Source of the DNA: Diphasiastrum complanatum
Lineage: Eukaryota; Streptophyta; Lycopodiopsida; Lycopodiales; Lycopodiaceae
Direction: 5' to 3'
Assembly (NCBI GenBank): GCA_029204225.1
Contig: CM055094.1
Span: 17,536,402-17,600,401, forward strand
Length of the DNA stretch: 64,000 nucleotides
Position numbers and translations under genes: made by a program
The notes under the pieces: model-generated
Told to the model about the DNA's origin: nothing
Database searches by the model: none
The model's input: the letters and a program-made list of their open reading frames with translations, nothing else
In this document: piece by piece, positions 1-12,315 of the stretch
How the letters are laid out: each line of letters begins with the position of its first letter
Numbering within the stretch: position 1 is the first letter of the stretch

Positions 1-2303
1 AGATGATCATCATGACATCATCATCAACTTCGAATTCTGCCACATAGAATAAGTACAAAATCGTAATGGAGCATACACACAAGAAGAGCTGAACACTGAA
101 TATTTTCTAAGCCATGTATGTTGGCCAATCATTTCTTGAAAAAGTTCTACACAACAGATTTTCAATCTTGTTGCAACTTTCCCGGGGATATATCCTTCTA
201 TAGTAGTACTCATCAACCGCACGCATCATGATCCAATGTCTTGTAGCTTGGCTTGATGCATATGTTCGACCTACATAAATCCATTGATGCTAATATACCT
301 TCGGCATGAAGCTTTGCTCCATTGATTTCAATGCATGGATTACGATGCATGAGAATCAGCAACCATCTCAATGTTGTTCCTCAGGAAAATTCTCGATAAT
401 ATTAATTGCATTCCTAATAATATATATATTTATCTAACAGATTGTGTGCAATGTTCAACATCACCGTAGTACTTAGCATTGTCCACAAATCTAAGGATCA
501 GCCTAAAATATTGTCCATAAATCCAAGAATTGGTAAAAAAAACCTCATAAACATCACTAAATTCTTAACAAACGTCACTACATACCAACATACATCACTG
601 AAATGTCGCTACATATCAACATACGTTGCTAATTTTTTTTAGTCAATTATGCGTCACCCGCGGCGACATTTGCAGCAACATATATTCGTCACCCACCAAT
701 GACAATCGATTTGAAATTCTCTTTGTACGCCATTTCTGATTTTTTCTCTCATTCCTCTCATTCTCATCCTTGCTTCTTTGCTTGCTATTGCTCTCATTTT
801 CATCCTCCTTTCTTGCTTGCTATCAATTCATAGTGATCTTAATGTCGTCTATATCTAATTATCTTGTTACTTGTTAGCATCTACTTAGTTGCAATGTTAG
901 TCTTTAGTTTAGTTTTCTTGCAATTTAGTGTAGTTTTTCGTACGTTTTTTGTTTGTAGTTTTGGTTTCAATGTCTTTTATGTGGTCAGTTATTGTCACTC
1001 TAGTCTTGAACACAGTTTCCTATTGAATGGGTAATTTTTTCAGCTAAGGAGAACATTTGGATTATTCCCTAAGATTTGTCAAAAAAAGACCTCTTTTAAC
1101 TTATATCATAAAAAAACCATTACGCATATGTAAACAACTTTTCAAAAATCCTTAAAAACTATGCTTTTGCTTGCAACGTAAAAATAAATAAACATACATA
1201 TTTTAAGGTTTTCTTATCCAACTTGATGCAGTGCATCGAGTTGGACACACCAACTCGATGCATCTTCTCCCATGGTTTCTATAGGAATTTTAGTTAGTCT
1301 ATTCATTTTATCGAGATATCAGCCAATTTAGTATCATGTTTACATTCTAATGGCTTTAGCACTTGGAATGGTCTAATTCTCGATACATTGTATCGATTAT
1401 GTTAAATTTTGAATATAATTTCTTTCTAAAATGTCTCAAATTGTCCAAAGACAAAACACAAATCACAGAAGGTAACTTCCTTATAGAATCTCTATAGCAA
1501 ATTTTTTTTAAAGACAACATTGTTAATTGAAATTTGCAAAAAAAAAGGACTTGAACTAAGCAGAGCCCAAGTCCCTAAACCCTAACCCCTTATTCATGAT
1601 CCTTGCACTAGACCCTAAGCCCCCTCTTTTCCTAGATGCATAAGCCTTAAACTCCTATGTTTTAAAGAAAATTCTCGAAGTATTTCAATTTCATACTAGT
1701 GTAGATTTTGGACTGAATAGCAATGATCGCTCCTTTTTGGCATTTATGGTCTATGTGATCTAGTATTGCAGTTTAGATACTCCACAACTACGTCTTACAA
1801 TTTGTCATACTCCAAGCCATTTATGGGAACTAGTATCTAGCATGGCCTAGTACTTTGAGTATCTATGGGTCTACCATTTCATCTACTAGTTATATGTATC
1901 AACCACTCAATGTAACTATGCAGTAAAGGTTGTGTGGTATTCTTTAGCCAAAAATTTTATGTCTAAAATTTTTGGGTATAGAATTTTTGGTCATAGAACT
2001 AGAATGATATCTATTTGCATGTGTTGTACAATATGTTTAGCAGTATCATTCAGGCTAATATTATTATTTGGTATTGTCAGTCATACTACTTAAATCCAAT
2101 GTCAATAAGTATTCACTCATTGTTACAACTTCATAGCTTATTGGTTTTGCAACTCTTTTTGCAATAGTTTGTCTTTATTTTGTGCATTTTAATTTAATTT
2201 TATGTTGCATCAACAGTAATCATCAGAATACAAGGCATCAACACCAAACTAGCAAAACCTACTTATTTTCATATGGAATCAAATAGAATCTGGCCATTGT
2301 CAG
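1..2303. other. AT-rich intergenic sequence, no recognised gene
   Basis: No frame here gives a recognisable protein. Two short frames near 10-222 (-) and 442-642 (+) have no motif I know. The stretch has poly-A/T tracts, a short pair of telomere-like units (CCCTAAACCCTAACCC near 1570) and the hairpin at 1218-1262. Confidence 0.6.
1218..1262. repeat. Three-arm inverted repeat, CCAACTCGATGCA type
   Basis: The arm CCAACTTGATGCA (1218-1230) is followed by TGCATCGAGTTGG (1232-1244) and then CCAACTCGATGCA (1250-1262). The middle and last arms are perfect 13-bp complements around an ACACA loop. The first and middle arms pair with one G-T mismatch, so two alternative hairpins are possible. Confidence 0.85.
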
Positions 2304-2424
2304 CTGATGCCATGCCCCGAAGTGTCGATGCAGTACCTCTCCACTCAAAAGGGCTTCCAACAGAGATGAAGTTGAGAACCGAGTCTGAGAGCACGAGAAT
2401 TATTAGTGCTAGATTGAGATGTAT
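2304..2424 (-). repeat. Dispersed repeat, copy 1 (inverted relative to copy at 20969)
   Basis: About 120 bp that match 20969-21090 in opposite orientation with roughly 90 percent identity by eye. Both strands stay open over the shared stretch, so it can be read as a peptide in either direction. I do not recognise either reading. The parent element is unknown. Confidence 0.75.
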
Positions 2425-3343
2425 AGTTTGTGAGCCCCATGGTAATTCCCGAAAGACGGAAAACCATGTGGAAGCTAGTAACTTAGACTTTTTCAACTTA
2501 AGTTATCTATTTAATAAAGAGGCCTCATATTATCATGTAAGAGGTGGAACCCAAATCTTTATAGAATGGGGTGACTCAACTGTAAGAGGTGGAATCCAAA
2601 TTATGTTAGAATTGGATTCACTAGCTCGTGGGTATACATAGAGGCCTCCTCCACGAGTTTCCAAGCATGTGATATTGTATTGAAATGTTGTTGAATTGAA
2701 ATTTGAATATCTCTCCATTGCATTTTCATCTATGCTCCATTTTCATGCATTAAATTTGGGTACTGATGTATGAATGTGTTTTGTTGTTGATTCTTCCTCT
2801 TTAAAGTTTGGTTTGTGATTAGAATCAGGTAGATGTGCAGGGCCTTGTGGTAGATCATGATCATTTTGACCTGATGTTGCTTGGTGCTTGACTCCCTGAG
2901 GAGTTTTTGTTTGAGTGACAATTGTAACAAGCACTGTGTAGAATTCACATTGTTTCAATGTAGATGTTCTGTTGTTGATTCTGTTGATTTCAGTAGGATT
3001 AGTCTCAATCTCATTCTCTGTACTGCTTAGATTAGATTAGTAATAATCTACAATCTGTAAGCATCAAAGAAAGAACCAAAATAGACTATAGAACATAGGC
3101 ATTTGAATTCTGATACATCCAGATTGAAGTTGAGCATCCATTATTAATAGGATCAAGATCAGGTTGTTGATGTACTAATTGACAAGTGGGGTACATTATC
3201 ATTGCATTACCACTATACTGCAAACCATAGAAGTCCAGAAACAAGCAGAGTCTGTCGGCTATAAGCTAACCAGAATCTATCAGATTGCCAGTAGGAAGAG
3301 AGTCTAGAAGATTCTGAACAGATAAAAAAATAATAGCAAACAT
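2425..3343 (+). other. Probable remains of the 5' LTR of the gypsy element
   Basis: There is no coding frame. A 45-bp direct repeat (GTAAGAGGTGGAAYCCAAAT at 2537 and 2582) lies near the start. The stretch ends in AGCAAACA just before a TGGCGCCG sequence (3344-3351) like the start of the primer-binding site of plant Ty3/gypsy elements. That position suggests LTR sequence, but I could not find a matching 3' LTR, so this is inference. Confidence 0.35.
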
Positions 3344-3654
3344 TGGCGCCGATACTCTTGATAATTTTCTTCCATCTTGCTTAAGAATTCATTTCAACCA
3401 GTTTTTTTATTTTATTTTGAGAGCTTTTTTTTGCCTGCATGCGTTTTTGCATTCATTATTTTTCCACCAGCATGCATTGCATCTGAAAACATCATTTGAT
3501 CCACACCCAACCAAAAATGATTCTAGAAACCCATTGCCCCACCGCTCTTGTATTTTTTTCAAGGGAGGAAGAATTGGTTGAACCACTGCTTGCACTCACC
3601 GCTTTAAATTTTAAAAGTTTTACATCTGACGTGCATCCACACCAAGCTAAAAAC

Positions 3655-3868
3655 ATGTGTCCGACAATTGCATCCGACAACCAGTCAAAACAGTTGCATC
3701 CGACGACGATGATTGCATCCGACAACCAGCCTATACTATTGCATCCGACGTTACGTCCGCCAGATTGCATCCGACAAATTGTAGCCGATAGTGTTGCATT
3801 CAACAGTGCATCCGAACTGATTCCTATCTGACATTTCATTTGACACTGTTAATCCAATTGCATCCGAC
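3655..3868 (+). repeat. Degenerate TTGCATCCGACRA repeat, copy 1
   Basis: The motif TTGCATCCGAC or a close variant recurs at irregular 20-30 bp spacing (for example near 3668, 3693, 3713, 3739, 3766, 3858). The same motif family recurs at 10056-10160 after the integrase region. It sits in the leader between the putative primer-binding site and the gag start codon. Confidence 0.7.
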
Positions 3869-4001
3869 GAGCTACTGCTCAGATCTGACAGACCATATTT
3901 TATAGAATTTTTATTGGAAATCTTATTATATTCTAAGATACTGTCGATCACACATTTTTAAAAAAAACAAACAAAAAAATAGCTGAATCGAATCATTTCT
4001 C

Positions 4002-5780
4002 ATGGCCAACTTACCAGAAAGAGTTATGAATGAGTTCACACCAACCAATCATCCACATGATGAGAACAAGCCTTATCGTCTTAGATCTCAAGTAAATCAA
4101 GATCCTAGACCATCCGGATGGACACTAATCTTGACGATCAACATGTTCAACATGCTCACCATACCGCATAATCCGACAAACGAACACCTCGATTAGAATT
4201 ATCAAAGTTTGATGGTAATGTGGACCCTCATAGATTTTTAAAAGTCTTTGAGAATGTATGCGAAGTATACAGAGAATATACTGACAATGCAAAAGCCCAA
4301 CTATTTTCAATGACCATGGTAGATAAAGCACGAGAGTGGTCTTTAACCTCGATCGTGATGATCAACAAGATTGGTCAGAGCTAAAGGAGTCTTTTATTAA
4401 ATGCTTTCAACCTTTTAGGCTCACAAAAGCCCCTTTGTACGTCTTATAATATAAAAATAAAAAAATATGAACGCGTATATGACTACATCGAGCACTTTAA
4501 GCATCTTAGAAGTCAAGTCCAGGAATAGCCAACTAATAAAATGTTGATCATATGGTTTATAGTTGGCCTTCCAAGATGCATCCAAAAAGAGCTTAAACCT
4601 AGCGAAGAGTATTTTATTCTTAAGTCTGCTATGTCCGATGCCATTAGTGAAGAAGATGAAGGATTTGATGATCAAGACCAGAAAGAGAAAAGAGCTCACC
4701 ATGCTTACCCTGATAATCGTCCAAGTGAGCACCGAGATTCCAACCAAATCTGGAAGTCTCAGTTTGAGTTGATGAATCAACGACATCAACAACAGATGGA
4801 GAAACTCAACAAACAGTTTCAGCAAGCCTTAAAGTCCATTCAGAGTTAGTTGTCAGGGCAATTGCCATCTGGTAATGCTATCCATAGGCAAGAAGATACA
4901 TGGCGCCCACAATGTCGTGGCACACATACCAGTAATGAATGTCCATTACACCAATCTTACAAAATGCATCACTGTATGCTCTATGATACGACCACTCATA
5001 CCACATCCAGTTGTAGATACAACTCAGGCAACATGCAATATTCTAGACCACAACAATATGCACCACGAGGACAACCACAAGCACCATATAACCCCCGTTA
5101 TATGAGTCCAGTACAAGTCCAAGAATTGCCTAGACAACAACCACCTGCACAACAACAATGATTGGCACTCCCAGGTCCAAGAGGATCTACTCCACCTAAC
5201 ATGCCAAACCAGCAAAATTGTCCCCAAGTTCAAGCAAATGTAGTGCAGAATACCACCTATGACACCCCAACCTATGAATATACTTATGATGACGGTAATC
5301 CTAACAAATACATAGATGAGGCATCTACCTCTTATTCCAATGACCAATACTATTCGGAGGAACAACCTATGCAAGTCGACCAAAATGGTTATGCCATTTT
5401 CCCTTCAGCACTTCAGAAAAGATGTTTTGTCTACAGAGAAACCACTCACTTTCAAAGTGAATGTAGACTTTGATATGATTTTGTAGCCGAATGTGCTGAT
5501 TGTATCAGATGGCATTGCTATAAAGATGGCCCTAACCAAACCAAGAAGATAGTTCCAACACGTAGGGTATCTGAAGAGTTGTTGCATGCAGTCACATGCA
5601 CGCAACATAAGGACTTAGATTAGTCTAAGGACCTAGCACAACCACATCCTTCTGCAAATGCTTCCATGATGCCACAATCTTACCCTGACCTTGTAGAAGC
5701 CCAAAGGCAATACCAAGAATTTAGAGATGAGTTTGATAGAGCTGAAGCTAGGACTTCTACTCCACCATCTGCCTAGTTAC
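4002..5780 (+). pseudogene. gypsy gag relic
   Basis: The coding starts at an ATG (4002) in a good context. After about 60 codons the frame shifts; the next segment carries the retrotransposon gag motif FDGNVDPHRFLKVFE and DKAREW (about 4205-4340). A glutamine-rich helix (MNQRHQQQMEKLNKQF, about 4770-4820) follows, then a Pro/Gln-rich linker and a decayed zinc knuckle (CFVYRETTHFQSEC near 5420-5465) in which the second Cys is replaced by Tyr. At least four stops or frameshifts interrupt it. Gag would form the virus-like particle. It is closely similar in layout to the gag at 42.2-43.9 kb. Confidence 0.8.
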
Positions 5781-5958
5781 CTATACAGGGGCAACCACCA
5801 CAAGGAATAGAGGTTCTTTCCAATCTCTTACAAGCTCAAATCACTATGCCCTTCTACACGGCCGTAAAGTTTTCCAAATCCTTGCGGGATGTCATACTCA
5901 AAGCTCCCAGCAGCCTGATGTACCACATGAGTTGAGACAACCGAAAAATGTTGAAGTG

Positions 5959-6518
5959 GTTCATAATGTTGATATGAACTTACTTCATATAGGTGTTGTT
6001 AGAGGTAACAACATTACTTTACCAATGCACTACAAATCTTACCCATTCGTGCAAGCCATTCTTAAAAGTGGGTCTCTGGTGTGAATATTATCGCCCGGTC
6101 CTTAGCTAAGGCATGGGGAATATCCACATTGAAAAGCCTAAGTACACGTTATGTATGGCTAACCAACACAACACCTGCCAGTCACATAAGCAATTTATCG
6201 ATTAAAATCGTCGGTTTGATTTTCACCATAGAGTGTGTACTACTAGATTTTCCTGATGAACCACACACCTATCAATTCCTTCTTGGATTGCCTTGGTTAG
6301 AAATGGCTGGAGTGATTCAAGATTGGAAAAAATATATAGTTTTTGGCAACAGAGACATGATAATCTCTATCGATGCCACCTGGAAGATAAAGCCTACACG
6401 AATTGAAGATGATTGGTATTCAACTACCTATGATGACCACAACAATATCGATTCCACCCTAAAGGGTCATTACGTGCAGAGTACCGATATCATCCATTTG
6501 GGCCTTCACAACCATTGA
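5959..6518 (+). pseudogene. gypsy retropepsin relic, catalytic Asp lost
   Basis: Reads MNLLHIGVVRGNNITLP, then ILKSGS where the sister copy at 44.4 kb has ILDSGSG. The catalytic Asp of the DSG/DTG active site is therefore Lys here. A stop or frameshift follows at about 6082. The C-terminal half continues as an open frame to 6518 with the flap and hydrophobic ILG-like segment FLLGLPWLEMAGVIQDW typical of plant gypsy proteases. It would have cleaved the Gag-Pol polyprotein; it cannot now. Confidence 0.8.
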
Positions 6519-7371
6519 TTGTGTCAACGCAACTCTTTGTGAGCAAGAAGTTCAAGAAGAGGAACCTATTAATGTTAACATAAACTCCACCGATATCGAC
6601 ATTCCCATCCTGCCCTTGTACGTGATAGATGCACTCCCTATTGAGTGGATACCTGAAAGAAGTATCCACTAGTTAGGATGGCATTCTTATTGTGGGAGAA
6701 CATGAGTTATCTGATGACCAGCTTATTCACTTATTGGATCCCGAGCGTTTAGGAAACCATCGTATATCGAAAGTGATTAAACTCCCATCACCACTGACTT
6801 GTGTGCAACATCCACAAGCAGTAAACAATCATGTATATGGACCAAAGGTAAAAGTCTATCAATGGGACATATACAATGATGAAATCTTGAACACCATTGA
6901 TGAAGACTTAGTTCGTGAAAAAACACAAAAAAAAAAAAAAAAAATCCATGCATGCCTACTACTAAAATTCACAAATATCCCATATGCTAAAAAACAAATC
7001 AAAGGTGATGTACGATTGACTGATAAGCAATTTCAAATGTGTGAAAAGCTTAAACAGCCAATCAAACCTTTGATACAAAACCAAAAAAATCCTAGTCAAG
7101 CTTCATCATCTACAAGCCAACCTGTAGAGGACATTCCTAATATTTCACCCAAGATAGTTGATGATCCACTTTATGATGTTCCCGGCACTTTAAGGATTAC
7201 ACCATTGATGATGTCATCATTAGTATGGTCAAGCCAAAACAGGAGCCTCAACCACCATCAACTTCTTTTGAGGGCAAAGACAATACCTCTCAATTTGAAG
7301 GATGATGATGAAGACATAGACCGTATTGTGCACGTAGGAGCCCACCTAAATCCAACCCCAATTATGGGATT
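6519..7371 (+). pseudogene. protease-RT linker of gypsy element 1
   Basis: A long open frame (6692-7429) of low-complexity polar sequence, including an A16 run (6929-6944) that makes a Lys stretch. It contains the motif VYQWDIYNDEILNTIDEDL, which recurs in diverged form in the second element near 45.2 kb. No enzyme domain is visible. It corresponds to the long spacer between protease and RT in this lineage. Confidence 0.6.
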
Positions 7372-8706
7372 TTGGAAAAGTTATTGCACAAATACAAAGA
7401 TGTGTTTGTGTGGAGTTATAAAGAAATGAAGGGAGTTCCTCTTGACATTGTCGTCCACGCAATTCCATTACAGGATGGTGCCATACATGTGAGAGCAAAA
7501 CCTTATTGTACCAATCCTACCTATCACGAGAAGATATTCATAAGCTTCTCGATGTTGGTTTCATTTATGAAATTAAGCACACAAGTTGGGTATCACCAAT
7601 TGTGGTGGTACCAAAGAAAAATGGTGAAATCTGTATCTGCGTGGATTTGAAAAAAATTAATGATCAAACAGAGAAAGATCACTTACCATTACCTCTGACT
7701 GCACAAATCCTTGAAGATATGGCAGGAGTGGAAGCTTTTAGCTTTTTGGATGGTTTTAGTGGCTATTTCTTAGTCCAAATTGCTCCTGAGGATCGTTTCA
7801 AAACGGCGTTGGTTATAGAGTTTGGCACATTCACGTATCAAGTTATGTCATTCAGTCTATGCAATGCCCCATCCACATTTCAAAGGGTGATGCAACGACT
7901 TTCAAGGATCTGTTACACAAGAATCTAGAGATTTATCTCGATGATCTTGGCGTGCATTCTTCTGGAGATAGGCATCTCGATGCCCTTGAACAAGTGTCCA
8001 TTCATTGCCAAAGGTTCAGAATTTCATTGAATCCCAAAAAGTGCCAGATCTGGATCACCCATGGTGTGGTATTGGGCCATATTATTTCTCAAAATGGTAT
8101 GGCCACTGATCCTGAAAAGATCAAGGTGATTCTTGAAATGCCTCTACCAGGTACAGTGAAGGAAATTTATGTCTTTCTAGGCCACATGGGCTATTACTGT
8201 TTTAATAATACACTATGCCGATAAAGCGCGATGAGTATATTAAATCGTTACTTTGACAAAAGACAAGATTTAAGCCTTCGAAGATCTCAAACAGGCTTTA
8301 GTCACCGCACCCATTCTTCACGTGCCCGATTATAATAAGAAGTTCCATGTGCATAAGTATGCCATTGGTGTTGTTTTAACACAGCCCAAAGAATTTGAAA
8401 AGGATTTTCCAATCCGTTTTCTAAGTCGTTAGCAGGTTCCAGCTGATGTTAATTATTCCACGATAGACAGAGAGGCATTAGCAATGGTCTATGTTGTTCA
8501 ATTTTGACATTATTTGCTAGGCTAGCTTTTTGTCTTTTATACCGACCATCATGCTCTTCTTTATCTCTTTAATAAACCATGCAAAATAGGACAAATTGCA
8601 CAATGGCTATTGATTCTGTTAGAATTCAATTTTCGAGTTGTCATTTGAAAGGGATCACAACATTTTTTGGCTAATTATCTTTCATGATTACCCAATGCTA
8701 AGGCAT
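7372..8706 (+). pseudogene. gypsy reverse transcriptase-RNase H relic
   Basis: RT begins near KLLHKYKDVFVWSYKEM. It shows SPIVVVPKKNGEICICVD (7590-7650), FSFLDGFSGYFLVQIA, and the catalytic box EIYLDDLGVHSS (YLDD, near 7925-7960) in a shifted frame. The thumb LGHIISQNGMATDPEKI lies near 8070-8130. RNase H follows in pieces: FHVHKYAIGVVLTQP, YSTIDREALAMVYVVQF and VFYTDHHALLYLF (8340-8570). Several in-frame stops (for example near 8430 and 8505) show it is dead. It would have copied element RNA into cDNA in cytoplasmic particles. Confidence 0.85.
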
Positions 8707-8759
8707 CTGATGAGCCAATAAACAATGAGTTACCAGATACGTGTCTATTTTATATAGAT

Positions 8760-9906
8760 GTGACTCCATTATGGGCAGATGATATCACTAGATATCTAGC
8801 CACTGGAGAAATAGATCCTCAGTTGATGAAACCACAAAAAATAGAACTTATCATAAAATCTTTGCCATATCATCTTATTGCGGGACAATTATATAAGTTA
8901 GGTGTTGACGGTATTACACGATGTTGTGCCCATGAATCTGAAGTCTGATAGATTATTGCCTTGACACACGAAGGTATTGGGACATTTTGCGATGTTTGTC
9001 AATGTGCAAAGAATACCAAAAAAGCCAATCTCCTTACTCCAATACTTGAAAGTCAAGCATTTTACAAATGGGGTATTGATTTTGTTGGACCTATTAGTCT
9101 AGTAGCACGTGGCACACAATCTTGATACATCTTGATTGCCATTGACTATGTGACAAAATGGATAGAGGCTAGAGCAACGTGCAAAGCAGATGTAAGATTT
9201 GTAGCATGCTTCCTCTATGAAAACATACTAGATTTGGCTGTTCAATAGAGCTTCTTAGTGATCAAGGTTCTCACTTCTTCAATAAAGTAATCAACAGTTA
9301 CTGACTCAGTATTTTGTTATACATCGAAAGAGCACCCTGTACTATCCTAGATGTAACGGACTAGCTGAATCTACGAAGAAAATGATTTGTAAAGTCTTAA
9401 CCAAGATAGTAGAAATAAGTCGTTCCTGCTATCTGGGCATATCGAACAATGCCGAAGTCAGCCACGAGTTGGAAAATACCATTTGAGCTAGTATATGGTC
9501 AAGAGGCTGTTATGCCAGTAGAATTTTTAGTTCCTTCTCTACGAGTCACTTTAGCTTATGCCACTGACTTGTGCAACACCAAGTTCAAAATCAACTCTTT
9601 ACATTGATGAAACTATGTGAAACACAACTTATATCTTATCATGCATAGTTGGTTCATAAACGACGATGGAAGGCTTGGCATGATTGTCACGTCCGCACAA
9701 AGGATATTCAAGATGGTGACAAAGTTTTAGTTTACACATCTTCTAAGGTGCATCTAGGTAAATTGAAATTTCATAGCCAAGGTCTATATGTTGTCAAGAA
9801 AATTTTCACCAATGGTGCAATCCAATTAGAAACCCTAGAAGGCATACCCCTTGACACATTAGTCAATGGAGCTGACTATGGAGGTACTACGAGGATAATT
9901 TTTTGA
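8760..9906 (+). pseudogene. gypsy integrase relic
   Basis: The N-terminal zinc-binding region is reduced to IAGQLYKLGVDGITRCCAHES. The catalytic core reads FYKWGIDFVGPI and LIAIDYVTKWIEA (9065-9170) and is broken by stops. The C-terminal DNA-binding part is an open frame (9649-9906) with DGDKVLVYTS and LGKLKFHSQGLYVVKKIF, matching the GPY-like end of plant gypsy integrases. No chromodomain is visible. Confidence 0.8.
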
Positions 9907-10055
9907 TAAGTCATGTGTAGAAATATCTTTCTGCATTATTTTACCTTATACTTTTCTGTTTTTTCCTTCTATGTATATTTCTTCCCCAGTTTTTTTAAAA
10001 CCTATTGATTTTACACTTATTCAAAAAATCAAAAATATTTTTTCCCATTTGACAA

Positions 10056-10160
10056 TAGGTGCTAATTTGCATCTGACGATTTCCGACCGCCATTGCATCT
10101 GACGAATTGCATCTGCCATTGCATCTGCCATTGTAGCCGCCAATTTCCATCCAACGCCAC
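10056..10160 (+). repeat. Degenerate TTGCATCTGACRA repeat, copy 2
   Basis: Five or more variants of GCATCTGAC/GCATCTGCC in 100 bp, the same motif family as 3655-3868. As in the first copy it is followed by an A-rich stretch and ATGGCC (10204). It may be the leader of another, otherwise lost, element of the same lineage or a repeated 3' leader. Confidence 0.65.
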
Positions 10161-11437
10161 TACAAAGAAATCCAAAAAATCAAAAATCAAAAGCTTTTCA
10201 AAAATGGCCGAATCGGATTCAAACCATAGTGAAGAGATTCCTGATATGTCTCAATCACTCAAACTCGTTTTGTGTGAAGATGACACAATGATTCAATTGT
10301 ATACACAAGCTGAGCCCGTTTTTAAGTTGCTTGAATTTCAAATTCCTCCATGGAAAGGCCACCAAAGCCTCTATCTTACCAAGCCTATGAAAATTTTGAT
10401 AAGAAACTGCTGACATTTCGAATTGATCTCCAAAAGCACAGCTTCTGAATTATGTTGCCGATGCATTTGCAGGATGGATGAAGTTTTTTTTTTTTGGAAC
10501 CAACTACTTCCCATAGCACTTCACATGATCAAATTAAAGCACGTTTAGTGCATCCATTGGTGATCACGAACACTTGAAGTATGGGTGTGAAAATGAAAGA
10601 AGGTAAGGCTTCAAGCTTATTTATGTAGGGGAAGGTTGAGGAGGTGAACGTGGTAGGGATAGTGAGTTGTATTGTATTGCTTCCGAATTTTGTCATAGGA
10701 TACCTTTGCTTGCATTTGAGATATCGCCTCTCAATTGACAATATGGTTGTTTGGCCCTAATGTAGATATTCCTCTGCATGTTGGCGCGGATTCCAAACTT
10801 TATTGCTTCTATGGTGGTTGTACAACTAGAAAAGCATGGATTTTGTATTGCCTACGTAAAACCAATTGCTCATTCTGGTGATATAGGTGGGATGAGAACC
10901 TATCCATCTAGTTGGGATGATGGATCTTAGTCTTGAATCATTCTGTCATCTAGTAAAATGTTTCCATAAAGGTCCTTGACTGTTTCGGATCCAAGTTGAT
11001 AATTTGCGTGAGCTAGAGAAATGTGTACAAATGACAACGTTGTAAACATTTTTTTTATTTGAATTTCAATTTCAATTATCTGGGGAGTTCTTCCTACAAT
11101 TTACCTCCGAGAAGGAGATCGTCCACCCTCCTATCTAATGAATATACTCATAGAACTTGAAGATAGATAGGGCAAGTTTTGTTGATTAGTGGATTGTGAT
11201 ATCTTTTGCAGTCCAATAGAGAATCCGTCGTGGAAGAAGATCATAGACTGCTTCTGATCTTGGTTGCTGCTATTTGACTTTTGGGCAACCAGTCTAGATT
11301 TTTTATGTATGCTTCAAAACTTTGTTCTCTTTGCCCTAGTCTCCTTTTCTTGGCTTGTCCTTTAGCTCAATCCTTCACCTTGTGGCTTCACTTGTTGTCG
11401 GCATCAGGAGTTGAGGTCTTCCCTTGAGGCTTTGGAG
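10161..11437 (+). other. Unassigned sequence with a short ORF after the leader-like repeat
   Basis: An ATG at 10204 (ATGGCCGAATCG) opens a frame to 10413 rich in acidic residues (MAESDSNHSEEIPDMSQS). I do not recognise it. The rest, to the TTGTT target site at 11438, has many stops. The pre-insertion sequence continues at 16686, where an open + frame (16670-16864) may be part of the same old ORF. Confidence 0.35.
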
Positions 11438-11442
11438 TTGTT

Positions 11443-12302
11443 TGATAAATTTTCAGTTTTAGGACATTAGTGATTGTACTTAACAATCATAGAGAGTTAT
11501 TGGTTGCTTAATCACTGGATCTATCAAGTTCTACACTTTAGATCTTGATCTAGATTCACTACACTTAGATTTAAGCAAGAACAATGGATCAAATCTTCAT
11601 AAACAAGTGAGAGCGGCCTCACACATGTGGAGTACTGTCCATTGTACGGCCCGCACCTGAAACAACAAGTACATAGGTTCTTGATAGCAATCATTCAATA
11701 AAATCACAATTCTATTGACTAGAAATCTCACAAAAGCGTAGAATGCAAAAGTCTCATCAATCTCATTAGCAAAATGATGATCCTTTCATGGATCAAGTAC
11801 ATCCACGAGTCTGGTACAGTCCAGCAGGTCTTCGCATGTGTGAAGAGTGCCACATCACTCAGATCTATCCATTTGATCCATCCTTGATCCTTATCCAAAG
11901 TTGACCTTCTAGAATATGGCTAAAATCCAAAGAGCTAGTCCCCTAAAATATAGGAATATTCCTTACAAAATAGGATCTAAGAGAAATGGTTAAATCTTAT
12001 CTTCTATAACTCTATACACATGTGTGAACATCCACTTGCCATGTGGGAGCATTTACTCATGCACATGCAAGGATAAGCTAACCTCTAGGTGACTAGTCAA
12101 CTTGACTAAAAACTAGTCATATCATGTTCACACTTGACTTGATTGATACAAAATCAAAGTAGATATTTAAAATATGAAAAGTACTTTCTTTCACATGTGG
12201 GAACAGCTCCACATGTGTGAAATCAGATCATGAACATTGTACTCATGATTGATCTTTATTTACAATAAAAAATGACAAGTGAGAAGTGCTAATTTTTCAA
12301 CA
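11443..12302 (-). repeat. copia 3' LTR (860 bp)
   Basis: On the - strand it starts TGTTGAAA and ends TTTATCA. It aligns along its whole length with 15877-16685 but keeps a stretch near 11885-11935 that the other LTR lacks, which accounts for the 51-bp length difference. Confidence 0.92.
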
Positions 12303-12313
12303 CTCCTCCTCAC
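12303..12313 (-). promoter_or_regulatory. copia polypurine tract
   Basis: GTGAGGAGGAG on the - strand directly precedes the 3' LTR. It is the expected plus-strand primer. The same motif precedes the LTR at 36868-37635. Confidence 0.8.
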
Positions 12314-12315
12314 TT

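Larger units (their letters stand above)
3344..9906 (+). mobile_element. Decayed Ty3/gypsy retrotransposon 1
   Basis: The domain order gag, zinc-knuckle region, aspartic protease, reverse transcriptase, RNase H, integrase on one strand is that of Ty3/gypsy (Metaviridae-type) elements. The frames are broken by many stops and shifts, so the copy is inactive. A leader with GCATCCGAC repeats precedes the gag start at 4002. No intact LTR pair was found. A related gag-protease region lies at 42.2-44.8 kb. Confidence 0.85.

Noticed and set aside
1565-1590. Interstitial telomere array
   Set aside because: Only about two telomere-like units; too short to be meaningful.
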